64,000 nucleotides of DNA. Origin: Anagrus nilaparvatae. Its lineage: Eukaryota; Arthropoda; Insecta; Hymenoptera; Mymaridae. Both the position numbers and the translations under genes were made by a program. The notes beneath the pieces are model-generated. The model was not told the DNA's origin, did not search any database, and worked only from the letters and a program-made list of their open reading frames with translations. The stretch is from NCBI GenBank assembly GCA_022575985.1, contig JAKSXM010000279.1:434001-498000 (forward strand), read 5' to 3'. Shown piece after piece: positions 48,353 to 61,614 of the stretch; positions within the stretch are counted from its first letter, which is position 1; each line of letters starts with the position of its first letter.

Positions 48353-49597
48353 TCTATATCATGGTCAAAAGCTAAAATAAATGGTTCCTTCGGATTCCTG
48401 AAGAAAAAAATACATCAAACCCTCTTTTAAATAATATTCAGAAATATTTATTCTGTTAATTATAAAACTTTTAAAATTGGTTCTCTTGAAATTAAGATCC
48501 TAAAAAATAACAAAAATCGATTTTTTTCCTATAAAACGTGGTCAAAAGCTAAAATAAAAGGTTTCAACGAATTCATCAGAAAAATACTACGAGATAACAT
48601 TTTTAAAATAATTTAGAACACGATTTGAATCCAGTAGAAAAACTAAAAGTTTTAAGAAAATCCCGATTTCAAGAAGGCTAAAAAGAACTTTCGAGAGCTT
48701 TCGTAAGCTTCCAATCATACGAGATTCTAAATCCAACAAAAAACTTATTTTTATTACTTATATTTTCAAGTTCTGCCGGCACGTTAATAATCCGGATACT
48801 TCAAAAAAAAAGAACCACTCTACTGCTGAATGTATTATTTTTTTCTGTTATATAAATATCTAATCAAAATTAATACTTGTAGTTTTCTAATTCTGAAAAA
48901 ATCCTAATAAGTATAATATTTATTAGAACATATATTTTATGATATTTCACATATCAATATATGAAGCTAGTAAGGTAAATTAACTAATTTATTTGGTATA
49001 AATAAAAAAAAAATGGTGAACTTATTTCATAAATTACGCCCATCATGGCTATTTTTTAAATTTCAAGGTGGTTATTTGGGTCGCAAATGTTCCAAGATCA
49101 GCAAAATTATATCGAAGATACTTTTTGCTGACCTAAAACAGAGTACTGGCATGTAAAAATTTTTATTGGCTCCCCGTAAGCACCTCCGAAATTGGAGTGC
49201 TTCCCCCAAAAGGAGAAGTTTGGGTACAAGAATTTCCGGACTTAAGGAACACTTTGACAGCAGAGTCAATTACAAGCCAATTACTTGAAAATTCAAGCAA
49301 TATATTTTTACAGTATGTTTATATTATATAAGCAGAATGCAAATTTTATCTAAATACAAAATAATCAATTATAAATTCTTTTTTAAATAAATAACATTTA
49401 TCATTTTTTGATTACAGATATAATATGTATTCTTGATTTTCTTATCTTACTCAAGTATAAAATACATTCTTCTCTTTTATTATTGTGCTATTTAATTATA
49501 TTATTAGTTTCATGATAATTGTACAGTGTTTAGTTTGTACTCTAATAATATGTAAATTTTTTATTAAATTTTGCCAATTTTTATTTACAAAAAAAAA

Positions 49598-52500
49598 ATG
49601 TTACTACAGAATATAATAAATTTAGTAGTGTTTGTTGTTATTTATAATAGTAATAATATTTTTGCATCAAATAATAATAATAATACTAGGCCAAATATAA
49701 TATTTATCATAGCAGACGATGTTGTAAGATAATTAAAGGTTAATAACTTTACATATCAATAAAAAATGATAAATTTAAAATAAACTTGTTGAAGGGTTGG
49801 AATGATTTTAGTTTTCATGGATCAAATGAAATTCCTACACCAAATATTGATGCATTAGGTTACAATGGTGTTATATTAAATAGACATTACACTTTACCTG
49901 TATGTACACCATCAAGAGCTGCTATATTTACTGGTCGTTATCCAATAAGAACAGGTAATATTAAATAATTCAATTTACAGGTAAATTCAAATAATTAAAT
50001 ATTTATGTGTTAAAGGTTTGCAAGGTAGACCACTAAGTGCGATTGATCCTCGTGTACTTCCTTTGAATGAAACTATTTTACCAGAATATCTGAAAGATTT
50101 AGGTTACGAAACAAGATTAGTTGGAAAATGGCATCTTGGATATATAACAAAAAAATATACACCGGTTCATAGAGGATTTGATTCGTTTTTTGGTTATTAT
50201 AATGGTTTAATTGGTTATTATAACCATACCTTAGTTTATCGTACGAAAGAGGGGAAGGTTTGTTAATGTTTTATTTATCAAATTTATTTAAAAAAAAAAA
50301 ATTCTGTCTTTTTATGAAAATAAGAAAAACAAATGATGACTATTCCTAAAAAATTAGTGCACATCAAAATAGATACACATAATTATTAATAATGGCTTGA
50401 CACTTTTGTACCCTCTTTTTTTCTTCTCATATTAGCCTTAACATTTGCGTTTCCGTACACTGAAAAAAATATTCAAATATTCTGTTTTCGACTAGCAAAA
50501 TCTCGCTTAATTTTTATTTATTGCTCAAACGATTGCAAATATCCTGAAACGTAAAAAAAATGAAGAAATTTTTTCTTTCTTAAAAAAAAATTTTTTTTTC
50601 GAATCCTACAGCATATCTTGAATGATCGAAAAAAAATTTACATATTTTATATTTAGGCGACTTTTTTGCCCATTATATGTAAAACTATATTTTAAATCAC
50701 GGGACTTATTCGCTACGCTCGTTCGTGCATACATCTGCATGCAAAGTCAAAACCAATATTTTGTCCCTTGTTTAAAAAATAGCTATTTTTCACATTTTAG
50801 ATCATTTGCAAGCATTTGATTGAACAAGAAAAAAAAATACACTAGCTGCAAGTGGATTTTTTTTCATGTAGACGTACTCTTTTTGGTAAATAATTTTTTT
50901 GGGTTTTTTACCTTTCAAAAAACGAATTTTCTTATTTTTATAAAAGCCCAAAAATTTGAGATGAGCATATCAGAAATTGTTCATGACACGTATGAAGTAA
51001 TCTTGAATAAAAGTTAGGAAAAAGCGCACATGTTAAACAAAATCAAAAGAAAAAATCTCCGTACTTAACCCTCCGTGTGTCCACTTATTTTTTACCTACG
51101 CGCTGTGTCCACTATGACGATTTCGGTTGGGTCATTTTTTATGTATTTAAAAAATAATTTTTGGCCAAAATTTTTTTTTTAGGTTTTAGATAAACATTTC
51201 AACTTTAGGAAAAAAAAGTGTTTTGGCCAAAATATCCGCTCAGTTTTGCGCAAAAAAATCCGGAACAGTCGTAAACGGGCATTTTTTCAAATTTTGGGCG
51301 AAAATTCATATCTCCTACCCTAATTGATATTAAGGGGAAATATTCTAGGGATTTAAGGTTCATATATATATCTTCAAAAAAAACCGGCCCAGGTTTGGCT
51401 CCGTTCCAAAAACCTTAATTATTTCGCAATATGAAAATTGGCCTTTTTTCGGTTTTCAAAATTTACAAAAATTGAAGGTTTTCTTGTCTAAACGGCCACT
51501 TAGGGGCATTTAATGGTCAAAAAAGTTATTTGTAGCTTAAGTTTAACAGTTTTATGAGTTAAAAAAAAAAATTGGTCCAAAAAAATTAAGGTAATTGGCC
51601 GATTATAAAAAAATCACTTATTTTTCTCTTCCAGATCCTGTTCCGGCCAATTACCTTAATTTTTTTGGACCAATTTTTTTTTTTAACTCATAAAAATGTT
51701 AAACTTTAGCTACAAATAACTTTTTTGACCATTAAATGCCCCTAAGTGGCCGTTTAGCCAAGAAAACCTTCAATTTTTGTAAATCCAGAAGTGGAAAAAA
51801 AACTTGCGCGCTGTGTCCACTATGACGATTTTGGCATCGGTCCAACTTGGCACCCACGGCACGACTAAATGGCTAAACGAAAACTAACGCGACTTGTCAG
51901 GTGTTCCTAAAATGGTTCAAAGTTTTTTTAGGATGGGTCACCAACCATCGCCCATTGTGCATGTCTGAGATCCAGACATGTCGAAAAAAGTAGGATGACG
52001 AAATCGTCATAGTGGACACACGGAGGGTTAATTAATGGGAGTTAAGTTAGGATTTAATAATTAAATTAAAAGAAGAGTGCGCAAGTGTTCAATTTCTGAA
52101 GCTGTGGAATCGGCAAAGATTTTTTAAAAGATATAAGTCACATTAGATTTTTAAAGACTTAAAATATTATATGAAAATTATTTCTTTGATTTTTAGTCGA
52201 TTTTTGTTTTGTTTTTTATTTTATGAACAAAATAAAAAAATAATTTTCAATTCAATAGGAAATTTTCGGATATGATTTGCGTAGAGAGGACAAAAACTCT
52301 TCGAATATACAGTATGAAAATAAATATTTTACTGAACGTATAACTGATGAAGCTGAAAAATTAATAAAAAATCGGAATAAAGAAAAACCATTATTTCTTG
52401 TAATAAGTCACTTAGCTGGACATTCAACTGACTTTACAGGTGATAGATATTTAGAAGTTAATAACATAACTGAAGTAAATGAAAAATTTTCTTACATAAA

Positions 52501-54656
52501 AGATGAAAATCGACGAAAATATGCAGGTAAATTTATTGAATATAGTTATTCATTTATTAAAATGTTTAATATTTGAATTATTTGTTGTGCAGGTATAATA
52601 AGCTCATTAGATGATTCAGTTGGAAGAATTGTTAAAAAATTGAGTAAAGAAAAAATACTAAACAATACTATAATAATATTTTTATCAGACAATGGAGCAC
52701 CAACGGTTGACGAATATGCAAATACTGGTTCAAATTATCCTTTTCGTGGAGTAAGCTGAAAATATTAAAATATTAATGAGTATTTTGAAGTTTTAATATA
52801 AAAAATTAAAAACTATTTCTTATATGTAATGAAAACTTTACGCCAAAAAAAATCTGGTTATAGCAAGTGTGAATTGCAATTCTGGCGTATATGATTTTTT
52901 GCAAATTAGATTTAAAAACTTCATAAAATTAAAAAAAAAAAAAATTCGTAACATCCGATACCGGAATCACAAGGAAAATTATTTTAATTTAGTTGTGAAT
53001 TAATTCAAATTTTTAAATTCATTTTAAATTAATAGTTTAATAATATTAAGTTAGGGTGGTTCATGTATAATTTTTCCATTAAATATCAACAAATTACTGT
53101 TTTTATTTTAGACAAAATCTACATTATATGAAGGTGGCGTTCGAGGAGCAGCTTTAATTTTTTCTCCATTAATACAAAATAATTCTCGTATATCCAATGA
53201 TAAGTTTCATTTGGTTGATTGGTTGCCAACATTATATTCTGCTGCTGGTGGTGACGTTAATAAATTGAAAAATATTGACGGTTTGAATCAATGGAAATCT
53301 ATTAAGTATGGAGAAAAGTCGCCAAGAAAATCAATTTTATTAAATATTGATGAAAGTGCAAATTTAAAAGGTGCTATTATAGGAAATTATAAGCTCATTC
53401 AAGGTTTGTAAATTCCTAATGTATTTGGGGATCATAAAATATCGAAAATTAAAATTTTATCTACAACAAAGGCTCCTCTTTGAGAGGAGCTGAAAAGAAT
53501 TGTAATGAGAATTATAATGAAAAGTAAAAATTATTTTTACAGGAAATGTTAAACTCTTACCTGAATTTTATAGTAAATCTGGAAATTATCAAGGATCTCC
53601 AGAATATGACGTAAAAAGAATCTTAAATTCACCAACAAATTCAGCAATAAAAAAATTAAAATATAATCAATTTTTATCAGAAAATATCATTAATAAACTT
53701 CGTCGACATAGTACAGTTGATTGTAATTACAGTTCAGATAATTTAAATTGTTCGAACTTATGTTTATTTGATATTTATAATGATCAATGTGAAACAAAAG
53801 ATATATTAGATATCAAACCAAAGGTAAAGAAAATAAATAAAAAAATTTATCCTTGACTGGTCACTATTAATCTCTTTATATATTTTAACCTAAATAGTCT
53901 TTTGAGATCTATTCTGAATGTACTTTGATGTGCTGAATTACGAAACTAGAGGTCCTTTTTATGAAAAATGGTAGCAGCCTTACTATTAGTTTAAAAAAAC
54001 AAGGGAAATAATTTTTTAAAGATTAGAAAATTTCCTAAATTTTTTTTTTTTTACTGTGAATTTGATATATCTATCTATCAATGGTAAAAAGTTAATGATG
54101 GTATTTCAAGTTTCACTCTATATTCGGTGATTGTCACATTTTAAGTTGTCAATAATCTTAAAAAACAAACTTTTATATAATATATTTGAAAACCCCGAAT
54201 TTGTGTTTAATTTTGGCTTACAACGTAAAATGAACCTACGATCTAGCGGCGGATCCAGCGGAGGGTGATTGTGGCGAGACTCCTCTTCCTGAGAACCAAA
54301 AATGATTTTTAATAAGATTTTGTTTAATTTTAAAAACTTTTACACAAACTCTCAAATTTTTAATATATGCCCCTGCTGCTACGAATCTGGATCTAATACA
54401 TCAAAATACGTTGAAAATACATTCCAATAGCCTTTATGGGTAGAAAAATCTATGTCATTAGTGAATGGTGTTCATTTATTAAATCATTTAAAATTAACTT
54501 ATTATTTTTTTGTTCTAGATCGTTACAAGAATATCAAAATTAATAAATAAATATCAGAAAAATTTATTAAAAGAAATTAATTATCAAGAATACGATGCTA
54601 ATTTAGCATTATCAAAACACAATGGCGTTTGGTCACCTTGGATTATTGATATTTAA
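49598..54656 (+). CDS. Arylsulfatase B-like sulfatase B, 554 aa, eight exons
   Basis: Exons: 49598-49723, 49795-49954, 50016-50257, 52259-52526, 52593-52750, 53112-53403, 53543-53823, 54519-54656, phases consistent. Exons 2, 5 and 6 have exactly the lengths of those in sulfatase A (160, 158, 292), and all intron positions and phases correspond, so the two are tandem duplicates. A signal peptide (about 25 residues) is followed by D40-D41, [10 protein letters not shown], the canonical formylglycine site C79-T-P-S-R, GKWHLG, SHLAGH, SDNGA and [13 protein letters not shown]. Catalytic residues are all present; the usual HEP after the active-site His is HST here. The protein ends without a hydrophobic tail, so a soluble secreted or lysosomal enzyme is expected. 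Intron 3 carries a piggyBac-like MITE. Confidence 0.9.
51065..52031. mobile_element. Non-autonomous piggyBac-like element flanked by TTAA
   Basis: TTAA at 51065-51068 and 52028-52031 bracket a 959-bp element whose ends are a perfect 17-bp inverted repeat, CCCTCCGTGTGTCCACT. TTAA targets and CCC-starting ends are the hallmark of piggyBac transposons. A subterminal GTGTCCACTATGACGATTT occurs on the left (51105), internally (51811) and, inverted, at the right end. The middle is a palindrome of about 290 bp (AAGGTTTTCTTG to CAAGAAAACCTT) around 51620. No transposase frame. Confidence 0.9.
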
Positions 54657-55173
54657 ATTTCCTTATTATTATATATGCATCATGTACATAAACTTTTTAA
54701 GTAGTTAGTTATAAATTTTATTTTAAATTTTATTATTTTAATTGTCTATTTATCTATTAAATAAATAATTAAAAAAAAAAAATAAAGCAATTAATTTCAT
54801 TGAACACGTGAATTTTGATTTGAAGTTTATTGAAGTTTACTTCTTTCTTGTCATGGTATATCTCTGTTTTTTTACGAGAAGTTAAAATTTAAAAAATCGT
54901 CACGAGATTCTGTGTTAAGATCCCGAAACGAATATAGTGGATAAGGAAAGGATGTCTGCAGTACCGTCCCTCGCTAGCAGGCCCGACCATAAGCGAGGGA
55001 TTTCATGCCACCGACACTACAACATTCTCTCAATATCGCATCAATGGATGAACAAGTTATAAGTTCAACATTAAACAGTGACGTGAATAGACATGTTTCG
55101 GAGTTAAATGGTGTAAGGCTAAGGAATCCAGCCTATAGCGCGCCCGTAGTTACAACGGCCCAATACTCAGGCT
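54657..55173. other. 3' region of sulfatase B and a GC-richer fragment
   Basis: A polyadenylation-type AATAAA lies at about 54760. From 54950 the DNA becomes GC-richer; an open frame at 55005-55175 (57 codons, starting MPPTLQHSLNIASMDEQV) contrasts with the surroundings and may be the remnant of a mobile element gene. I do not recognise it. Confidence 0.35.
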
Positions 55174-57448
55174 GATTCCATGATCCAAAAAACTCCTTTC
55201 GGAGAGGTCAGTGTAGTAAACACTTTGCACATTTGCTTTTTTAAAAATGATTCGACCAATCACAGCTACAGGACAAAACGAGAACCATATTGTTCTCGAC
55301 CAACGACCCAATCGTGATCAAGGCGCTTATTTCGAACGTTGTATATATGTATAGAATTTAAGAAATATAATTATTAAAAATTATTGTAATAATTATAATT
55401 CTTAAATAATAATAATAATAAATATTGAAATAATAAAATAAATATTTTAATATAAACTTAACCATTTATTTTGTAATGACATATAAAATTATATAAAATT
55501 TATTAATTTTAATTAATAATATGATTATTAACTTTTAATAATTTTTTATTTTAAAATTCAAATCATACGTTATTTGAATTTTTTAAAACATTTTTGCACT
55601 TTGGTCAAAATATATTTTGGTTCAAATATTTTTCTAGATTTAACATAAATTTTTTAAAAATTATGACTAATTATATCTATCAGAATAAAAAATAATGACT
55701 TAAATGTAAAGAAACACATTTTTAAAAAGAGTATCATTGAAATATTCATTGATTTTTTGTAAATATCTGTAAGCAGCTCCGCTGAAACTATGAATTGTAA
55801 TGGCTCGAGAAATAGTTTCAGCATCCCAGTGAATAAATTTTTTTTGAGGATTAACAATTTTATACATTTGCTTTTCTGTAAGTACAGTTTTCATAGCAGC
55901 TTCTAATTTTCCATAAGAATTATTACTTGTTTCTAAGCGTTTTAAATTTTTCATCAGGTTATTATTTTTAAATTTTAAAAAATGAAGCTGTCTAAAAAAT
56001 TCTTTTTTTTCCTGCACTCTTTCTTGATTTCTATTGCACAGCTTAGAGTATTTGCTTCTTAATTTTTCATGTTTACAGCTTAGATCACTATACTTCTTTT
56101 CAGTATTTTTTGCCTCCTCTACAGCTTTCTTAAGCTTATTTTTAAGTTCTTCCACTTCTTCAGAAAGTCTAAAATTAAAAATATTTCTTTTAATATAAAT
56201 ATTTCTACTCATTTTATCGATAATTATAAACTACATTACCTTTTTTCGTTTAAAACAATAGCACTTTCATGTGAGGAAAATTCACTTTCTTTAACTTGCG
56301 ATTGTTCAGAGTTTGCGGTATTATTACTGCAAAACAAATAAAAATCACTAGTTATATAAATTATTGCAGTTAAAATCTAAAAATTAAAATATATATAATG
56401 AAATACGAACTCTACCTTTTAACTTTTATTGTATTCATATCTGGGATATGCAGCGATAAATCTTGGTCAGGGAAATTTTGATGATCCATAAGTAAAATTT
56501 CCTTGTTAGCACTAAAAAGTTGATTAAAAAACATAAAATTAAATTAAATTTTTATTAAGTTTCCATATATATAAATAAAAATTTACTTTAGCTGCCATTT
56601 CTTACATAATTGACATTACTTTTAATCTGAATTTTTGCTCTATTTATTTGGGACGTTGGTATTGTTGTTTTTTCAGTACTGTAAATTTTACCAAACTGTA
56701 TCTTTTGCAAATAAAATATTGAGCGTTGGGATTGCATCATCCTTAATTTTTCGCCTTTTTGGTAAATAATTTTCACAATTTTGTAAATAAAGAGGTTTCA
56801 TTTTGTAGTCTGTAACTTGAAAATGATCGTCACATACAAAAGCTAAAAGAATAATTTTTAATGAATAATTAAATAAAACTTATTTAAATTTTCTCTTTTA
56901 AAATACTTAAGTCATAATTCATTTTTCATGATAGAAAGCCAAAACGTTATCGATACATGCAATTACTATACTATTTTAAAAAATTTTATACTTATACCAT
57001 TTTTTCCAAGGTTTTTTTCATCTTTGAGGCAGATGTCTAGCCATTTTTTTCTTACTGCTGCATCTTTTGGAAATGAATAAATTCTTCGGCCTTTATCATT
57101 TCTGTTCTTACAACTCACGATACTACATTTACCCATGTTAATTGGCAATTCATTGACACGTATATGTACTTTTAATTAATATAAAATAAATATTTTAATA
57201 TTGTATAAGAATAAACACAACAAACTTTTCATTGACGCATCAAGCATGCTTTGAAACTATTTACCGTTACAACGTTATAATATGAATAATACCAATACTA
57301 AATAAAAAGCTATATGTATACACAAAGTTGCTTGAATGTGTATAAACAAAATGGTTCCCCCTAAATCCGGCGCAGAAGATTTTAAAAGCGTCTTTTGAAA
57401 ACCCTCGATTGGACTGACCTCTCCGTTATTTGGATCATGGGCTGATTC
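55174..57448 (-). mobile_element. P-element-like transposon relic
   Basis: An inverted repeat of about 36-40 bp bounds the region: CATGATCCAAAAAACTCC...CGGAGAGGTCAGT at 55174-55213 and its complement (ACTGACCTCTCCG...TTTGGATCATG) at 57413-57448. Between them lies a THAP-domain gene in pieces. I do not see an 8-bp target duplication, so the true ends may lie further out. Confidence 0.6.
55700..57148 (-). pseudogene. THAP/P-element-like transposase, N-terminal part
   Basis: Exon 57148-56998 encodes the start of a THAP zinc finger (MGKCSIVSC, RRIYSFPKDAAVRKKWLDIC). It joins in phase to an exon from 56842 with CDDHF and the closing AIPTLN, completing the C2CH pattern. A frame break follows near 56690, then short exons, and a long coiled-coil exon from 56168 (LSEEVEELKNKLKKAVEE). 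This ends in HWDAETISRAITIHSFSGAA and YRYLQKINEY, the first segment of the P-element/THAP9 transposase domain. The frame then stops at 55700 and the catalytic part is missing. Best read as a decayed or 3'-truncated P-like transposase; a host THAP gene that kept only the DNA-binding part is the alternative. Confidence 0.72.
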
Positions 57449-58710
57449 TACAAAACCGTAAAATCGCCCCGCAATCCGCAACCGTAGACCGCAACGCACG
57501 AAATTTTTCAGTGTAGCCAACTCATCTTAAATTTATTAAATTTTATAACCAAAAATAATAAAGTAAAAATAATAAGCAAAGGCAAGAAAATAAAATTATA
57601 ATAAAAAAATAAATGATCCATAAAAGTAATTAAATATTAAATATAATTATTAATTTTTTAAATGTTCAGTTATTATTCGTCAGAAAATGGAAAAATATCA
57701 TAAAATTATATATTTCTTAATTCTCATTATTTTTTTCTGTTTTTAAAAAAGTATATTCCGTTTTATAAAATTTGAATACTTTTTAATACTATTGAAATTT
57801 AAATAATTAAGTCTCTAGAATTCATTTGTTGTATAAAAGTAACTACCTTCAACCAAATGAATAAACTCCAAATGGAGTTTAAAAAATTTTTTTCTGAGTA
57901 ATTACTATCTGGGAAGTTAATTAACTACACAGATAGTAATTAACTGGACAAGAATTTTTACACTGCAGTGAGTTTAATGAATTATGTTGTGAGAGTTGCA
58001 TGTAGCTGCAATGTTCTAATTTTTTTTTACCTTTGCTTGCCATTGATTGCACTACTAATCAAACGACTGATTTATATAATGTTGTATACAAAAAAATGTT
58101 TTTAATTTTATCTAATAGATAAAAAATTAAATAACTCCTTTCTTTCCGATGAACCTGTGAGTTCAATTGGAAGATTTTTTATAACGCCAGGTAAAATTTA
58201 GGTTCTACGGCTCCAAACATTTTAGACCAATGACTAACTCTAATTTTTCTGATCATTGCTCTATCCATACAAAGAATAATATTATTTTTGCATAAAAATA
58301 GTTATTATGGTACCTGCATGTATAGTTTGGAGGAACCAAAAGTTTTTACCAACTGCATGTGAAATCAAATTTCAGATTAGCCGCAGTATGGACCGAAGGT
58401 TTTTCAAAACTTCTTGATTTTTTCTCTTTTCCTCTCATTGCCTTTCCTTATTTTAAATAGCCTTAGAATATGTCTATCTTTTTTCTTTTTGAAATATATT
58501 AATTTATATATATTAAAAAATACGGAAGTAAGAAATATAACAATTTTCTCATTTTATTATACAAAAATTTCCTCTTCAATTTTATCTAATTAATCGATTT
58601 ATTTAAGATCTGTAGTATCAGCAGCGTGCTGTATAAAAATTTCGAAAACAATCTGTATAGATGCGACATACAATAAATGAAAACTCAATCGAATATTTCA
58701 TCATCCTATA
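57449..58710. other. AT-rich non-coding stretch
   Basis: No supported gene. A small inverted pair (AATTACTATCTG...CAGATAGTAATT) lies at about 57899-57945; otherwise plain AT-rich spacer. Confidence 0.5.
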
Positions 58711-60226
58711 AGGCTATTTACATAACCACGTGACTTCCAAGATGGCGATTTTTTTTTGCCAAACATTGTGTTTATTTACATAGGGTTTATATGAGAGCTG
58801 TCCACAAATATATAATTAAAAAATGATTAAAGATGCTTTTTCAAAAAGCAAGTGAAAAAATAAATAAATAAATATTTAGTGCTTTTATTTTAAAAAAAAT
58901 TATTGCCATAAATGTTTTAAAGTATAATGAAAATTAATAAAATTAAGAAAGTGTGATAGGTTATAATTTTAGAAATTAGTAATAAACTTAAAAATAATTA
59001 ATTCTAAAGGAAATTAAACATAAAAAACAAGTTGTTAGTGAATATTTAATCATTAAAGTATTATTAAAATCATATTTTATAAAGTTTTGTGTCAGATTAG
59101 CTGTGTAATGTGGTAATGATTTAAAAAAACTTGGATCCTGAAAGAAGAATTTGCTAGTTGCTTATAATTTTCAGCATAATAGATACAAAGAAAAAACGTT
59201 ATTGAATCATCAAAAACTTTATTTTTATGTTGTGACAATTTTTATTTAGCTCAAAAAGCTAAATTAAAAAATTAAAGATGTACCGTCCAGTAAAACTTTA
59301 TTTCTTATTCTAGGCAATAAGCCCAAAGTTTTTGACTTTAATGTATTTATTTAAATAAAAAGCTCTATAAATTTTATTTTTCACTTCAAATAAATCATTT
59401 ACATCTTTGATAGGGTATTTCAGTCTTCAGATCTATTTTTTGATAAATTTTTATGTCTAAGTTGAAGCAGCTTAAAGACCTGAAAAAAATTATTTTCCTA
59501 TGAGCAAACATTATTGAATGCCTGATCAAAAATCTAGGTGATTTGTTTAAAGTGAAAAATAAAATTTATAGAGCTTTTTATTTAAATAAATACATTAAAG
59601 TCAAAAACTTTGGGCTTATTGCCTTAGAATAAGAAATAAAGTTTTACTGGACGGTACATCTTTAATTTTTTAATTTAGCTTTTTGAGCTAAATAAAAATT
59701 GTCACAACATAAAAATAAAGTTTTTGATGATTCAATAACGTTTTTTCTTTGTATCTATTATGCTGAAAATTATAAGCAACTAGCAAATTCTTCTTTCAGG
59801 ATCCAAGTTTTTTTAAATCATTACCACATTACACAGCTAATCTGACACAAAACTTTATAAAATATGATTTTAATAATACTTTAATGATTAAATATTCACT
59901 AACAACTTGTTTTTTATGTTTAATTTCCTTTAGAATTAATTATTTTTAAGTTTATTACTAATTTCTAAAATTATAACCTATCACACTTTCTTAATTTTAT
60001 TAATTTTCATTATACTTTAAAACATTTATGGCAATAATTTTTTTTAAAATAAAAGCACTAAATATTTATTTATTTATTTTTTCACTTGCTTTTTGAAAAA
60101 ACATCTTTAATCATTTTTTAATTATACATTTTTGGACAGCTCTCATATAAACCCTATGTAAATAAACACAATGTTTGGCAAAAAAAAATCGCCATCTTGG
60201 AAGTCACGTGGTTATGTAAATAGCCT
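58711..60226. mobile_element. TA-flanked foldback element, 1.5 kb
   Basis: Arms of about 690 bp (58711 to about 59400, and about 59538-60226) are nearly perfect reverse complements, starting AGGCTATTTACATAACCACG. TA lies outside both ends (58709-58710 and 60227-60228), a Tc1/mariner-type target duplication. The loop is about 140 bp. No coding frame. Located between sulfatases B and C. Confidence 0.92.
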
Positions 60227-61614
60227 TATTATAACTCATGTAATATTCGGTGCCAGCATCGCGTGCAATTAATGCTCCAAGATAACCTAAAAATTATACC
60301 GTCACGACGTCTTCTGTCAATTTCTCCAAATTATCGTCAAATCAAGTTGTCACTCTAAAATTTATATATCAAAATAATTCTGATGTTCAAAACTTTGTCG
60401 TGCGTACAACTTTAATTATAAATCCAAAAATTAAACAATAGAAAACCAACTAAGTAAAACCAATTAAACACGTGATGGTCCTTCTTACATGACAGCCATG
60501 ATCGCTCTTTCGGTTAAAGGAAAGAAGCGGAAGACGAAGGATGAAGTAAAGAAAGAATGAAATACAATAATGCTCTCAACCCAAGGTGTATAGGTAGTAC
60601 TATACCGTACTTCTTCCTATACCGTGCTCTCAACCTGGTCTCTCTCTCTCTCTCTCTCTCTCATTTATATCGATACTCGCGAAATATGACTTGATGATCG
60701 TTATTTAAGCATGAACCTTTTTTAAACACGACATCACTCATACAAGTACACATCGGTCAAATAACACTCATCTATTTCATCGCACGAAAATACAAGTTAT
60801 TTAAAATCATATTCATATTTTTAATATAATTTTTGAATGTGATTATTAGGGTATAAGAAATGAATTTATTAATAAATATTATTAAACCGAAATTTTGCCA
60901 TATTACAAACTAAAAAATTTTATAGTTGTTTATGATTTTTAAACGGCGTTATTTTCTTTTGATTTTTTTTTTTATTATCCAAAAATATTCACAGATTATC
61001 AAAAAAAGATTTTTAAAACCAACAGCAGTTTATATAGCTATGTATATTTCTCTGTTCCTTCCGGACACCCATGATTACGCTCGGGCTCTGTCAGCGAGAG
61101 GAGAAATAAAAAAAACAATATTTAACACCGAAATCATCCGAGTACCCACAGCCAGCCAAGAAAAAACAAGCAGCAATGATGAGTGAGATTTTGGCGTTAT
61201 ATAATTATAATTATAAAATACCCAAAATTTTATGAATAATTAAGTATTTTATAAGATAATAAAAGCGAGCGTATGTGCCGAAGAACTTCTTGTGTATATT
61301 ACATCGCTAACGCCCAATGAAAAATTCGAATAACGTGCATGACAAAACCAGCACAACCAATCAGAACACAAATAAATTAGACGAAAATATATGTCACACG
61401 AGTTGTTTAGATATAGATAAAAATTGCTTTAGAAAGAAGTAAACTTCACCCACGTGTCCCCTAGACACACTTGTCCATTTTTTTTTTAATTATAAATAAT
61501 TATAATTTTACTATCAATAAATAATAATGTATTTACGATTGCCTAATATAATATTTAATAGTTACATTTACCTATTTAGTGTAGTTTTTGAATAAACTTA
61601 TTTTTTATTTTAAA
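60227..61614. other. Upstream region of sulfatase C with a CT microsatellite
   Basis: Contains a TC run at 60639-60662 and GC-richer stretches at 60470-60560 and 61050-61190, including an ACCAATCAG box at about 61357. These may include the sulfatase C promoter; no TATA/initiator pair is clear. A frame at 60926-61186 is not supported as a gene. Confidence 0.4.

Larger units (their letters stand above)
46222..49597. other. Intergenic spacer between sulfatases A and B
   Basis: Holds the 3' UTR of sulfatase A (AATAAA at 46258 and about 46396), one dispersed repeat copy (47298-47430), a tRNA-like fragment (about 48318-48352) and AT-rich DNA. A TATAAAAT at 49456-49463 lies 135 bp before the sulfatase B ATG and may be its TATA box. 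No other gene is supported. Confidence 0.55.

Noticed and set aside
60926..61186. 86-codon frame with a hydrophobic start
   Set aside because: Low-complexity Phe/Ile/Lys content, no family pattern and no splice context; not supported as a gene.
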